A DNA stretch of 64,000 nucleotides from assembly GCA_949825065.1 (NCBI GenBank), contig OX463844.1, positions 24,957,763 through 25,021,762 of the forward strand, in the 5' to 3' direction. Under the pieces are notes generated by a model. It worked only from the letters and a program-made list of their open reading frames with translations. It did no database searches and was not told the DNA's origin. Origin of the DNA: Odontocerum albicorne. Its lineage: Eukaryota; Arthropoda; Insecta; Trichoptera; Odontoceridae. The position numbers were made by a program, and so were the translations under genes. This document shows, one piece after another, positions 12,198 through 23,835 of this stretch; position 1 is the first letter of the stretch; the number at the start of each line of letters is the position of its first letter.

Positions 12198-13034
12198 GAC
12201 AATGTAAAAAAGGAAGAGTGCTGTGTAGGAAATCTTTAGACAACTTCTGTTCCGAGCGTAGAGCGAGTCATTGATCGGAGCATTTTCGATGAAATATGAA
12301 GAGGCGGTGGGACGTTTAATGATTTTATACGTTGAAAATAGAATGTGAACTTGTCGATGATTTATTAAATCTCAGTTTTTTTCTAATGTTCTGTGATATG
12401 ATCATATTTTTTAAGCTCAAATATAAACCACAAAGTGATTAAATCGCTGAAGTTTATCCAACTGTTTTTCACTTACATTTAGATAACATACGTCCGTAAA
12501 GTCAAGTATTGGAAAAAGTAGGGATCGGAATTGTAAGGTTCTAAGTTTTAGAAGTTTTTAATTTACAATCAATAATATCTTTTGCCTTCAATATTGAGAG
12601 CAAGTATGACTCGGAAAATCGAAATCAAAAATGACTTTTATTGCCGATTTCGAAGAAATATGAGTGATTAGAATGGAAAAAATTTCACCAAAATAAAAAT
12701 GATACTTTTTATTTAATGTGATAATAATACCTTTTTCTGTCGAAATACAAAATATTCTCACCTCTCATTCACCATAAATTATTTTATTTGAATCAAATTG
12801 TTCTTCAAAAAAATATGATCAAAACTCCCTCAAATTTTCCGATTAAAGGCTTTCAATTTAACTGAGCCACTTTTAAATCCCTCAAATTGTTTTAAAAGTA
12901 TTTAAAATTTTCAGCAATCAAGAGTTCGTAATTTTTTTTTCAAAATATTACGCAAAATGTTAAGCTCACACTGACCAACGTTGAAGCCTTTATAAATAAT
13001 ATATATGTTATTTATTGCTTTCCAGCTTCATACG
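12198..13034. other. Unannotated stretch
   Basis: A moderately G+C-containing patch follows the minisatellite (12240-12320). The remainder is A/T-rich with no recognisable feature. Confidence 0.55.
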
Positions 13035-13305
13035 TACACACATACATACATTCCATCACGTCATTTCATGTTGAGGTAGGCAGAGTGACACACTTACCTA
13101 TCTCGACACACTCTCTTAGCCTCTTCTACATCCATATCGTTTCATTCTTTCAAAATATTATTCACTTGATCCAATCATACTTTTCTTGATCTTTCTCTAG
13201 TACACCTACAACTCACATTTGCACTTTATATTTGTTTCGTTAGTATTTCTTCATTACATTTTTCCACATGCTTAAACCATCTCAGAGTGATCCTCAGAAA
13301 ATATC
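13035..13305 (-). mobile_element. RTE-type LINE 3' fragment
   Basis: In minus orientation the 3' end is tctgcctacctcaac followed by tgacgtgatgg and a gtatgtatg run. Upstream of it, the reverse-complemented ccacatgcttaaaccatctcagagtg matches the region encoding the (F)GHVE motif of this LINE group. The frames are broken. Confidence 0.75.
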
Positions 13306-13645
13306 AGCTTCAGGACTGTTAAAAAATTGATCTCGTTGTTTGAATCACAAAGGTGACAAAAAAAGTTAAAAATAATGTATTTTTTTTCAGTCATAAACCT
13401 TTAACATACTCGTATTTCTAAACGCAAGCAAGTTATGTTGACAAGTAGACCTGACCAAACTGGCCTACATTTGGTATTTTCCTTGTTTTATACTTGACTA
13501 ATTCAGTTTGTAAACGAAGCAAGTATCAAAAAGAATTCTCTATAATTTTTTTACGAAGTAAACAAGTATTCAGTTATAACTCAAATAATTTTGACACATT
13601 GTTACCGGTTGAATTTGATAATTCTACTTTAAGCCTTTAAAAATA

Positions 13646-14232
13646 TATAATGATATCAAAAACATTAATTCAACATACCCAACCATCAATTTTACATAAT
13701 CAAACATTAATTTTTCATACGCAAACATTAATTCTACGTACCCAAACATTAATTCTACATACCCAAACATTAATTCTACATACTCAAACATTAATTCTAC
13801 ATAATCAAATATTAATTTTACATACCCAAACATTAATTTTACATATCCAAACATTAACTCGACATACCCAAACATTAATTATATATACTCAAACATTAAT
13901 CTTATATACCCAAACAGTAACTATATATACCCAAACATTAATTCTATATACCCAAACATTAATTCCAAATACCCAAACATTAATTCTACATATCCAAACA
14001 TTAATTCTACATACTCAAACATTAATTCTACATATCCAAACATTAATCCTACATACGCAAACATTAATTTTACATACCCAAACATTAATTCCACATACTC
14101 AAACATTAATCTTTCATACCCAAACATTAACTATATATATCCAAATATTAACTCTACTTACCAAATATTAATTTTACGTACTCAAGCATTAATCCTACAT
14201 GCCCAAACATGAATTCTACATACCCAAACTAT
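13646..14232. repeat. 21-bp minisatellite, about 27 units
   Basis: The unit is ttctacatacccaaacatta(a). With a 21-bp unit it encodes a seven-residue repeat on both strands: QTLILHT on plus (open from 13650 to 14171) and FGYVELM on minus. Third-position-like changes are not concentrated, so there is no sign of selection on a protein. Confidence 0.95.
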
Positions 14233-14884
14233 CTATCTCAGAATGCTCTAATTATTAATATTCATCTATTATCATTTCGTTAAGATTTGTGTCAAACATA
14301 ATCACCCCATGTATTTTCCAAGTGCAAGCATCTCTTAAACACTTTATTGAGTTCTTTTGATATTTCTCCACTTTTTACCACTGTATATCAAAGTCGATAC
14401 AAATGTGCTATACATACGATGAACTTAGCAGATTAGAATACTGCTCGGTTTGAACATATTATACATATATGAGTATTTATCATACCGATATATTCGTATT
14501 AGGTGACATATATACTCGTATATTAATTTGCCACGCAACCTAATAATTATGTTTTGTAACGTACTCGTAGTATTGTAATAAATATGTTTTTAAGCATCTA
14601 AGCGCGTCCTGGGCTCGAATCCCAACGGATTCATATATGATTTATTATTCTGATATTATTTTAGAAATTTACATTTTAGAAGCGGCAAATCATAAATTTG
14701 TGACACGTGAGATATTCCAAAACAGCTCCTTATTTTGTTTTCTCTTTTTTTAATGGTGTCCTAGTTTGCATGGTCGAAAATTGTTTAGCTTGCTTAGTTA
14801 AAATTATTTGTTCAAAAATAAAAGAGGTCGGCTCTTTTATTTTTAGTTATGTCACAACTTTTACTAATTAGAAAATTAAAATAA
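14233..14884. other. Unannotated stretch with a SINE head scrap
   Basis: At 14588-14655 a B-box-like ggctcgaatcccaacgga suggests the remains of a SINE head. Nothing else is recognised. Confidence 0.45.
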
Positions 14885-15232
14885 ACATACCATCACGCCA
14901 TTTCCCAGTCGGAGTAGGCAAAGAAAAAAGAGCATCATTCTTTGCTATTGCAATAAACACACATTTCGCATCCACTACATACCTTAAACAATTCCTAAGA
15001 TTTTCCTAACTTTTAACATTTCCTTATTTCAGAATACCATACACATAACCCAACCATACTTTCCTTGGTTCCGCCTTGTCTACGCCTTCCACTCACATTA
15101 TTCATTCTTTCTACATCTCCAAACATTTCGCTCTCGGAGTGCTCTTCTAAATCGTATTTCGTATATAGGATTTAGGTTAATTCCTCTCTAATCAATTCAT
15201 TCCGTATTCTGAAATGCATTATTATTCGATGA
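14885..15232 (-). mobile_element. RTE-type LINE 3' fragment
   Basis: On the minus strand it ends tctgcc/tgcctactccgactgg, then aaatggcgtgatggtatg. The part further 5' carries the same order of blocks as the fragment at 47345-48050, including cgaaatgtttggagatgtag in place of the GHVE region. It has many stops. Confidence 0.75.
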
Positions 15233-16390
15233 GAATAAGAATAGCTTATATCGATTGACTTTAAAATGTATTTTTCATCTGGCACCATTTAGTTACCACA
15301 GATCGTTTGTTTTTCCTTCCATATTTTTTTTAAAAGATGAATGAAAATTAATTAAATTGTGTAGGAAACTAATAGACTGAGAAATATGTATGTGAATTAA
15401 GACCGTGTGATGAGTTGTTAAATATAATATTAATGTGATTGTTAATACGATGAAGCGGTTAGAAACATGAAAGTGATAACGTAGGATTAGTTAATAAGTG
15501 AATTCGGTGTATGAATGTTAAAGCTGAGTGTTTTCTTGGCACCATTTAGTAATCAACGATCTACATGAATATTTTTGTATCCTAAAATATTTATTGTATT
15601 TTGTTAACGATTTTGAAATTATTGAATGGGGTTGAAGGAAAATACTATAGAATATATAAGGAAAGATAAATGGTATATGTTATTAAGGAATGACACCACT
15701 TCATTATGGGCTTTGCTTAGTAAAGTGGTTCCCTATTTCCATAAAAAATATGGGATTATGCTACGAGTATTATAATGTACTTGGTATATTAAGTTAACAT
15801 TTATACTCAAAATAATTATAATTATTATTTTAGTGTGGATAGTTAAATAAAATAAATACACAAAAATAAATGAAAATTTTAATTGAAAGCATATTTAATG
15901 AAAGTGTTACCGTTAAAAATATTGAGTCTATATTTACAAACCTGATTTCTAATTTAGTTTTATTTTATGAATGAAGGGTTTTAGTTGAAAGGTTGTTTTG
16001 AAATGAGTTTTTGGTTTTAGCAAGAATTATTTAAAAATATGTTTATATTTTTGAGGAATGATGTTTTATACGTATAATAGTTTTGCCATTCCTTTGTAAT
16101 TAAGTATGCTTGTAAAATATTATTTTCTGACGAAAAGTTAAATAACCAAAACAAAAATTAATGTGTATTTAGGTGAAAATAAATTTGTGTGAGAATCAAA
16201 AACGATACATCTTTTTATGAATATAAGAATAGTAAACAGAATCACTTATCACTTGAATGTGGAAAAAACCAACACAATAAACTTAAATTTAAATGACAAG
16301 CCTGTTTCGCATCACAAAAGCATTGTCTACATTCAATACGTTGCTTACCAAGCTTATATTAGAAAATATTAAACTTAAGAATAATCTTTA
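15233..16390. other. Unannotated A+T-rich stretch
   Basis: ggcaccatttagt occurs at 15281 and again at 15538; it resembles the opening block of repeat R2. Nothing coding was found. Confidence 0.5.
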
Positions 16391-16520
16391 CGACTTGGTT
16401 CGTACGACACCTGCTTTCAGACTAGCAAGTATTGGGTTCAGTTCCCGTTGATACCATGATTTTTAAATAGTAAATGTATTATTCTAGTTTTTACTTAAGG
16501 TCTCTGTATCAACTTTCTGA
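16391..16520 (+). mobile_element. tRNA-derived SINE, type A, partial
   Basis: A head with B box gggttcagttcccgttgat is followed by ttctagtttttacttaaggt. The 3' half is replaced by a (gaa)n run and an R2 repeat. Confidence 0.7.
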
Positions 16521-16740
16521 AGAAGAAGAAAAAGATAATTTTATACAGCACCATTTAGGGAGTTAACTTGCCTCAAAGGCGTTCTTGCTTAAAATAATAT
16601 CATTCTAATTTTCACCTCAGGCCTTATGAAAATATATTTTTGAAGAAGAAGAAGAAAACGACAATTTTATATAGTGCCGTTTAGAGGGCCAACTCTCTTC
16701 TAGGGCGCTCCAAGTCGAGACTCGAACTCATGTTTGTGAA
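16521..16740 (+). repeat. Two adjacent R2 repeats, each preceded by (GAA)n
   Basis: gaagaagaagaa, then attttatac/tagtgccgttt or gcaccattt, occurs at 16506-16560 and again at 16650-16690. The second copy is fuller: gagggccaactctcttctag, ggcgctcc, and a tRNA B-box-like inverse (gactcgaactc). The copies are about 145 bp apart. Confidence 0.65.
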
Positions 16741-16825
16741 ACAAACCGGTTGAAATTAATTGTCTCACGATAATAAACCGCCAGTTTGTATTGTGTACAA
16801 GGAAATCATTTTACAATACCAAAGT
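16741..16825 (+). mobile_element. SINE type A, 3' half
   Basis: It contains ataataaaccgccagtttgt, then attgtgtacaaggaaatc and an acaatacc end. Confidence 0.75.
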
Positions 16826-16914
16826 AATAAAAATAACATCATTTTACATTTAAAAACAAAGTAGGAAAAAAGTACATAGTTATCACTTGATAAGTAAAAT
16901 ATTTCTGCTCTGAA

Positions 16915-17085
16915 TATATATATTGGATAGATTGGTATACATTGGATATTGAATGTATATTGGATAGATGAGTATATATTGGATATTGAATATATATTGG
17001 ATAGATGATTATATATTGGATATTGAATATATATTGGATAGATAAGTATATATTGGATATTGAATTTATGTTGGATAGATGAGTT
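16915..17085. repeat. 37-bp tandem repeat, about 4.5 units
   Basis: The repeated unit consists of tatatattggatagatgat followed by tatatattggatattgaa. Confidence 0.9.
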
Positions 17086-17663
17086 TAGGAATGATGTAAG
17101 AATAGTAATTGATAAAAAAATAAGAAATTATGTAGTGATGCGGGCAGGTGATTGAATGGGTAGCTGAAATAATATATGGTATCAAATTGGTTTCAAGTAG
17201 CCATGGTGATTAAATGACGAGTGATAATAGTGTTAGGCTTCTAGAAATTAAATGCCGAGTGATAATGGTGATAGACTTATAGAAGTTTGTATGAAAAATG
17301 ATTTGCCAATAGCTTGTTTGCTCACAAATTTAATAGTATGTATACGTAGGAGAGAGAGAGAAAATGCACGTTTATAGTTTTGGTTTTCGTTGACTCGAAA
17401 CTCAAGAGTAATATTGTTGATTCTCAAGTTTTCAGAGAAGCACGTCTCGATAATAATCACAACCTTCTAGTGACCTGAATTAAACTGTTCTAGAAATGGT
17501 GCTCGAGAGCAAATAATGTTGAAGTAACCGACAGAGTCAAAAGAAAAAAAAACGCCTTACGAATATAAATCAATATAGTTTCAAAGGAGAGTAAAAGAGT
17601 AAATTGACTGCATGAGTAAAAGTAATAAAGATGAGGAATGGGAAAACCTTCGTTGCCTAGAGT
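17086..17663. other. Unannotated stretch
   Basis: aaatgccgagtgataatggtgatag resembles nearby gacgagtgataatagtgttag (about 17215 and 17250), a local 40-bp duplication. Nothing else was recognised. Confidence 0.5.
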
Positions 17664-17870
17664 TGACAAACAACGAAATCTATTTGGTAAGACACCCATG
17701 TTCCAAATCGGAGATTGCGGGCTCAAGTCCCGATGGATTTTAAAAGGATTATAATCTGGTTTTCCCTGAAAGCCTCGCCAACTTGTTTCTGGTAGGTTGA
17801 AAAAATTATATATGGTAATAAACCTGGCAGATTCTACAATATGAATCGAAAATGTAATACAATACAATAA
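17664..17870 (+). mobile_element. tRNA-derived SINE, type A, nearly complete
   Basis: A box region tctatttggtaagacac, B box gggctcaagtcccgatgg, then ggttttccctgaaagcct, a ggttg block, ggtaataaacc, and the tail aatgtaatacaatacaataa. An antisense open frame of 150 codons crosses this copy and is not a gene. Confidence 0.9.
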
Positions 17871-17929
17871 GAATGTTAAGAAAATTTTGTGCACGTCTGC
17901 TAAGGACAAATATATATGGTTTGGAGAAG

Positions 17930-18400
17930 AATCATGTGACAAACGGTGGACGAGAAAAAAACTGTGTATATAGGAAGGTGCAGAGGTAATACGAACAATA
18001 ATAATTACTCCATTTATACAAGCTGTTTAACCTTTTCCTTCCTGTGCTAAAAAAATTGACGCGTTCCGGTGCTGTGTATTCAATACACATGTAAAAATCG
18101 GAAAAAGGAGAATATTCATAGACACAATCGCTTAAATTAATTAAATTTGAATTCAAAAGTGATAATAATTGAAATTTTATTGCTGAAAACAAGAAAAAAA
18201 TCATCGGCCGACGTTCACAAAATGGACGAAACGATCACCTCGAACGAAAGCCCGCAAGCTTCTGAGCGAACTGAGATTATTCTATTTCTTGCGTTCCCAT
18301 ATACCGAAGTAGAATGAGAGTGAGACGTAAATAGCGTCTCTTCCTCGCCGGTTTTTTAGAAATAATATACCTACGTCACACACTGGCACACGTTTGATTG
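17930..18400. other. Compositionally distinct, unidentified segment
   Basis: This is richer in G+C than its surroundings, with several CpGs (for example ggccgacgttcac, cctcgaacgaaagcccgc, ctcgccgg). The frames are broken: a 90-codon minus frame (17932-18204) has no known motif. It looks like part of an interspersed repeat or an old coding sequence, but I cannot identify it. Confidence 0.35.
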
Positions 18401-18601
18401 TATTGGTGAATTTATTCACGATTTTCACAAAATATCTCTGATGTGACCGATAAGTGTTAATTATTATAAATATTTTTTTTTCATTCAATGCGTAAATGTA
18501 TAACGGAGGAATACCTTAAATCTGAACCCAGTATTTATTATATTAGTAGAGATATTTAAGTTTTTAGAAGCAATGTGTACTAGTTACACATCACATGACA
18601 T

Positions 18602-18662
18602 GAAGGGTTAAACAACAGACTCAACTTAACAGCGCTCTCACTGGGGAATCGAACCAAGTCGA
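18602..18662 (+). repeat. R2-type repeat, degraded
   Basis: It carries actcaacttaacagcgctct, then ggggaatcgaacc, in the R2 order. Confidence 0.4.
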
Positions 18663-19488
18663 ATTGAAAGATTAAAAATATTAAAAAAAAAAATACATTG
18701 GTTGTAAGGATAGGAAAGTGGTTTGTTTTGGCCATTGTATATGTCCCCTCTGCCTACTCTAATAGGTATACGACGTAATGGTTTGCGTTTGTATACCTAG
18801 GTTAAAAATATACCCAAACAAACATACGTGTCAATTCTATTATGAGAAATATAACTTTACTATTCACAAGTCAAAGAATAAAATCGATCCAGCCAAATGT
18901 CACAAAGCGTCGAAATTATTCACGTCTAAACCGAATCCAGGTATATGAAGTGACGTAGACTAATAAGAAATGGAAAGATAATGTCAGGGCAAACAATAAA
19001 CGAGAGGAGGATCGTGGAATACGGACGCTCAGACAGAAGGAAACCAATGAGATGGAACGAAAGTATTAATCAAGAAACTCGGGGATTTATTCGGGAAACG
19101 TGAGAATTTTCGAGGAAAAAATTCAATTATTAATATTTTTTGTACACGGATGGCTGAGATTTGATACAAAAAAATATATGAACTCATTTATTTGCTGTCT
19201 TAAATAATTCTTAAGTTTGGAACGAATATCGATAATTTTAATCAAATATCGATAGCATATCTTAACTGTATTTCAGAAAAATTTAGAAATCGTTGCATCT
19301 TTATTAAACACTTTTAGTTCAAAACATATTAAAACGTATAAATCGTATTTAATGCTATACTAATGCTCCATAGCAGTTGTACTTAATTTTTTTATTATCT
19401 TATTAAAAATTCTCGATCAAAATTGTAAAATAAATTATTCGTTTATTTATTATTTATTATTACACATGACAAAAAATATACACAATTT
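18663..19488. other. Unannotated stretch, possible LINE tail scrap
   Basis: 18742-18795 contains tctgcctactctaatagg then acgacgtaatgg, which resembles an RTE LINE 3' end in plus orientation. The rest is unrecognised. Confidence 0.4.
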
Positions 19489-19612
19489 GCAAAAAAACAA
19501 CAGGTAATTTGATTTGGACGTACAATTTAAATGGATCTGGGTTTGTTGCCTTTCATTTGTCGTATCCCCAGTAAACTAGGCTTTTGCCTGTATCTCACTG
19601 AGGATATAAAAT
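19489..19612 (-). repeat. Interspersed repeat R3, copy 2
   Basis: In reverse complement it carries cctcagtgagatacaggc, aaaagcctagtttactgggg, cccagatccatttaaattgt and attacctgttgttttttt, matching copy 1 almost throughout. Confidence 0.88.
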
Positions 19613-19625
19613 GTATTACATATTC

Positions 19626-19975
19626 ATATACGATACACACATACAACATAATCATGCCGTTTCCATGATGGGATAGACAGAAAAGACAAAATGCCAAACT
19701 TTCTTCTCCTCCTCTGCATCCATACAAATCGTACAACTCCTACAATTGTTCTGTATTTATATTTAATTATTTCAAAATGTTATTGGCTTGATCCACCCAT
19801 ACTTCCGTTGAGTTTCCTGTGTTACGCATTTAACTAACATTTTTGCAGTATGTTTGTCTTGTAATTTTTTTCTCTATTCATTCGTTCTACATGCCCAAAA
19901 CATCTTAGATTACTTTTCTTCGTCCTATTTAATATTATTACTCGTTTAACACTTTCATGTAAATGCTTCTGTCAG
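19626..19975 (-). mobile_element. RTE-type LINE 3' fragment
   Basis: On the minus strand its end reads catcatggaaacggcatgat. Further 5' the inverse of tctacatgcccaaaacatct corresponds to the GHVE region. The frame is degraded, and one 69-codon remnant is left. Confidence 0.7.
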
Positions 19976-20329
19976 AGTCATTGCTTTAAAACAGTTTGTT
20001 CCAATAAACAAGCTACTATTTCATAATTATTATTTGTATCCATGACTGTGTCTTAACGTAGTGTGGGAATATAATAATTAAAAAAATCTGACAAAAATTA
20101 AAAAATATATAAAACTAGACGAAAATAGGGATAAGAATGGGAATTTTATGTGAGTTAAAGAAGAGGAAAACTTTAAAATAAATATTGCTTATAAAGTTCA
20201 TTATTTTAACATCACATTCAATATGTTGGGGGCTCAAAGTTTGGTAGGGTCGCGGTGGTGCATGTTTTGCCGGAAAATGTGTGCCTATAAAATACCGCGT
20301 AACGCCATAGTTGCATTCCATCAGCAACA
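19976..20329. other. Unannotated stretch
   Basis: A/T-rich to 20200. From about 20230 it becomes G+C-richer and may already belong to the LINE tail that follows. Confidence 0.5.
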
Positions 20330-20735
20330 CTACCAATAGTCCTACTCCTAGCGTCCACGAGTGGCCTCTTAAGCCCCGCGAGCCCTGGGCAATGTGGTCA
20401 CTGGCATATTACCATCAGTGCCATAGCAGATAGGAGAGGATGAATGTGCGAGTGTCCGGCGCCATAAAACCGGACCCCCCCGGCTAAGGGAGGGTGACCC
20501 CTACAGAAACACCTATCAGGGAAGGCAACGGGAAACCACCCTGATTATCATTCCCAGGATATCACTATGGAGAGAGAAGGCAGACGTCTTGGCTGCGAAA
20601 TATAAGAGACTGGACCGGAATGAGACGTGTGGAAGAGCTGTTCCGGATCGCGCAAGACAGAGAAGCCTTCGCCAGAGTGATTGCCAACGTCGGGGGGACC
20701 TGACAGGGCACATCAAGAAGAAGAAGAAGAAGATT
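20330..20735 (+). mobile_element. LINE 3' end with (GAA)n tail
   Basis: This G+C-rich island has a short coding remnant at 20606-20704 reading RDWTGMRRVEELFRIAQDRE, then AFARVIANVGGT and a TGA stop. The RIAQDRE..ARVIAN pattern is a common last motif of insect non-LTR ORF2 proteins (compare QDRERFREVVAN-type ends). A short 3' UTR ends in aagaagaagaagaag. Upstream, gaaggcaacgggaaaccacc is a block often found in such elements. The clade is different from the GHVERM/CMDVEDAK group elsewhere in the window. Confidence 0.7.
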
Positions 20736-21140
20736 CAATATGTTAAAAAATAATTCATTTTGATCCCTTTTAATTATTTAAAAATTTCAGAGCATATATA
20801 AATTCAATATTTTTTTATTGATCTCAATTTACAAAATATTTAGTAAAACGAAAAAATAATATCTTGCAGACGTTTCATAAACTAGTGGTTTCCTAATAAA
20901 TATAAAAACCTGATGAATTATCTATACGAAGTTTTCTGCTATTATTAAGATATTAAACATATATTGTGCAAAGATTTAAAAGTTAAACCGTTCATATTCT
21001 AATGCATACCGCAAATAAAACGAATAAATTAAAATATATTCAATGATACACAAATATGTAATATTGGTGTATATGGAGTAATCTTTAATCAACTTAAGGC
21101 ACAAAAAAAATAAATACTTTAATGTACAGACACTGTTATA
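20736..21140. other. Unannotated A+T-rich stretch
   Basis: Nothing recognised. Confidence 0.6.
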
Positions 21141-21370
21141 GACAACCTATGTGGCCTAGTTGGTAGGACGTTTGTATCCAAGCCTGTAGGTTAAGGGTTC
21201 AAATCCCACTGAAACCCAGTTTTTATTAAAAATAATTTCAGTCTGGTTTTCACTTAAAGCCTCTCTAACATATTTACGGTTGGCTGGAAGAGATTGTTAC
21301 ATTGTTATAAGCCCGCTAGATTGTATTCAACATATAACGAAAGTATTTTACAATTTAATAATACAATACT
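21141..21370 (+). mobile_element. tRNA-derived SINE, type A, full-length reference copy
   Basis: This is the clearest copy. The head contains A box tggcctagttggtagg and B box gggttcaaatcccactg. The body has tcagtctggttttcacttaa, agcctctctaacatattta, ggttggctggaagagattg and taagcccgctagattgta. The tail has acgaaagtattttac and an AATACAATACT end. Length is about 230 bp. A SINE of this kind would be transcribed by RNA polymerase III from the internal boxes. Confidence 0.93.
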
Positions 21371-21732
21371 ATGTAAATAAAACTATGACACGGGAAAATA
21401 TTCCTTTAAAGAATGTTAAACTTGCATTTTTTAAACTTAATTTACATATTATAATCACAGCGTTGGCGTTTCCAGCCCGTAAAAGCTCACCAAATTTAAA
21501 AGGTTCGGATATTATTATATCAAATGCATTATTAATGTTACACATATATTAACACATTGTCTCCTATCCCTGTCAAGATGAAAAAGAAAAAATCCTTTAT
21601 ATTCTATCCATAAGTAATAGATTTGCCGACACAAGACATTTATTTATCTCAGAAACCTTATTAACGAGGGTTGAGTTGTGGTGGTAAGGATATGTCATCC
21701 GTACTCCAAAATGTAAAACTCCCTATAAAACA

Positions 21733-21842
21733 TCGTTTCCGAAGCTTTGTTGGTAAGACGCATGTCTTCAAATCTGGGGGTTGCAGATTCGATGCATGTT
21801 AGAGTTTTTTTTTAAAAGCGTCTCAGTCCAGTTTTTAGCAGG
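21733..21842 (+). mobile_element. SINE type A, 5' half
   Basis: It contains tgttggtaagacgcatgtct and B box ttgcagattcgatg, then tctcagtccagttttt. Confidence 0.8.
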
Positions 21843-21950
21843 TAAGACAAACAAATATTGAATATTGATCAATATAGCAATTTGTTGTCTCACTTTTCCC
21901 CCTAAAATTGTTTTCTTGTTTGAATAAAAATATTCTTTCCAATCTGCATA

Positions 21951-22080
21951 TTAAAAAGGGTATCAGCCTGGTTTTCCCTTCAGGCCTTTTAAACTCGTAT
22001 TTAATTGGTTGAAATTTATCGCCTTATAGCAATTAACGCCTGAGTGTATTGTAGAAAACGAAAGTTTAATACAACACAAA
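21951..22080 (+). mobile_element. SINE type A, 3' part
   Basis: It contains gtatcagcctggttttccct, tagcaattaacgcctgagtg, then gaaagtttaatacaacac. It overlaps in content with the 5' half just upstream, so it is a separate copy. Confidence 0.8.
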
Positions 22081-22339
22081 AGAAGATATCTTGGTCGAAC
22101 TCAAGCGGGAAATGACCAGTATTTATGTTAGTGTGGAAGAAGATAGGGTTAATACGCTGGGGTAAATGTGCCCTTACTAAAACCACATCTCAATCTGATC
22201 GATGTTAGGGTTGAGACATTGGACAGATCAGGGTGGATGAAGGCCACAGCAAGCTTTAGCCTCGACTTAATTAACCAGCAACTAGACTGCATAAAAAATG
22301 CGATATTTGTCTTTTATAAGCATATTGAATAGCCCAGCA

Positions 22340-22405
22340 CTGTTTGAAGCACTGATTCTTATCAAGGGCGCTCTAACTCGCTAATCAAACCCACTATTAT
22401 TAAAA
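22340..22405 (+). repeat. R2 repeat
   Basis: It carries cactgtttgaagcactgatt, caagggcgctctaactcg, then caaacccactattatt. It is close to the copy at 560. Confidence 0.55.
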
Positions 22406-23183
22406 GAAGAAAAATATTGGGATTTATGGAAATGAAATTCATACGACAGTTTTTTTACAATTACTTACTCGTGAACGGTGTCACCGTTACGTAATTTTTC
22501 AAACCACAATTGATACATTTGATAGCTTAATGTATATTCGCTAGACACTGCATAATGTATCAAGCAATTTGGGTACGCAAAAGACAAAAAATGCGCTTAA
22601 TCTTTCCTTATAATAAACATTCCGAATTTGGATTTCAGCAAGTGACAATTTTATTGTCCTTATGATACTTTTCCAAGAAAACGATATAACTTTCCGGCAA
22701 TATTATTATTAAAAAATTTAAAAAGTTGAGTGTAAAGATAGGAAGGTAGCAGCTGCAGTCATTAGATTGGGTACTTTTCCAAATCTGCATATGTTAAGGA
22801 CTATAAAATATTCTTCTTAGCATATTTTTTAATTAATTCTCTGTCCAGGAATTATGTATATCTGACCCATAACGCGTGTTTTTAATTTATATCAAATATC
22901 AGTTAATAATTTTAAAGAAAGTTAAAACTGATTTATTAAAATTCTTCATTTCTGCTTTTTTCCTTCCATATGTAACGACTTAAATTCACAATAAATTAAA
23001 TTGAAATAATTATTGATAAGATTTTGTTTGTCAAATTAAGATAATTCAAAGTTTTCGAAATCCAGTGCTTTTTATACAGATGTATTGAAGAGTGTGACCG
23101 AGAGACAACACTTCGTTCGCCTCCATAAAACGAAACTCCGAGTTAAGAAATACTGGATTAGGTACGACACTCGCGATTCATCT
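22406..23183. other. Unannotated A+T-rich stretch
   Basis: No recognisable feature up to the start of the 376-bp duplication. Confidence 0.55.
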
Positions 23184-23360
23184 CACATGTGTAGAAAATA
23201 TAACCGACTACGGAATGGACAATAGTACGCCTTATTGACGGATATCATGCTCAAATACGACGAACAAATTTATAAGACATTATTTTTTACCTTTATTTGT
23301 AATAGTCTCTAACTCACGGAAGACATATACTTTTTCAAACTTAAGATTATAAGAAGTAGT

Positions 23361-23422
23361 CCACTACCAACGAAAATCGAACCCGCAACCCCGGGGATGG
23401 AAGATAAGCTTGAACCAAGTTA
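23361..23422 (-). mobile_element. SINE head in first duplicated unit
   Basis: On the minus strand: cttggttcaagcttatct, ttgcgggttcgattttcg (B box), then ttggtagtgg. The tail is not recognisable. Confidence 0.7.
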
Positions 23423-23736
23423 CTGTTATATTTCATTTACACATATTGTATTACATTTTATATATTATTTATAGTTAATGCATTAACGTTTAAGAGGTTT
23501 AAAGATATTGAAATTTGTTTTATCAAACACTGTTTATTCCACTTTTTGTAACGGTATAACACATGTGTAGAAAATATAACCGACTACGGAATGGACAATA
23601 GTACGCCTTATTGACGGATATCATGCTCAAATACGACGAACAAATTTATAAGACATTATTTTTTACCTTTATTTGTAATAGTCTCTAACTCACGGAAGAC
23701 ATATACTTTTTCAAACTTAAGATTATAAGAAGTAGT

Positions 23737-23798
23737 CCACTACCAACGAAAATCGAACCCGCAACCCCGGGGATGGAAGATAAGCTTGAACCAAGTTA
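23737..23798 (-). mobile_element. SINE head in second duplicated unit
   Basis: This is the duplicate of the copy at 23361, exactly 376 bp away, and is identical by eye. Confidence 0.7.
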
Positions 23799-23835
23799 CT
23801 GTTATATTTCATTTACACATATTGTATTACATTTT

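Noticed and set aside
11803..12243. Serine/proline/histidine-rich repeat proteins on the minus strand
   Set aside because: Caused by the 16-bp minisatellite; any frame would be open.
13650..14171. 173-codon heptapeptide-repeat protein on the plus strand
   Set aside because: 21-bp minisatellite lacking stops; equally open on the other strand.
17490..17942. 150-codon minus-strand frame
   Set aside because: Antisense of a type A SINE and its flank; residues from the B box region are recognisable as SINE translation.
21141..21230. Functional tRNA gene at the head of SINE copies
   Set aside because: Boxes A and B are present but stems do not fold and the same SINE body always follows.
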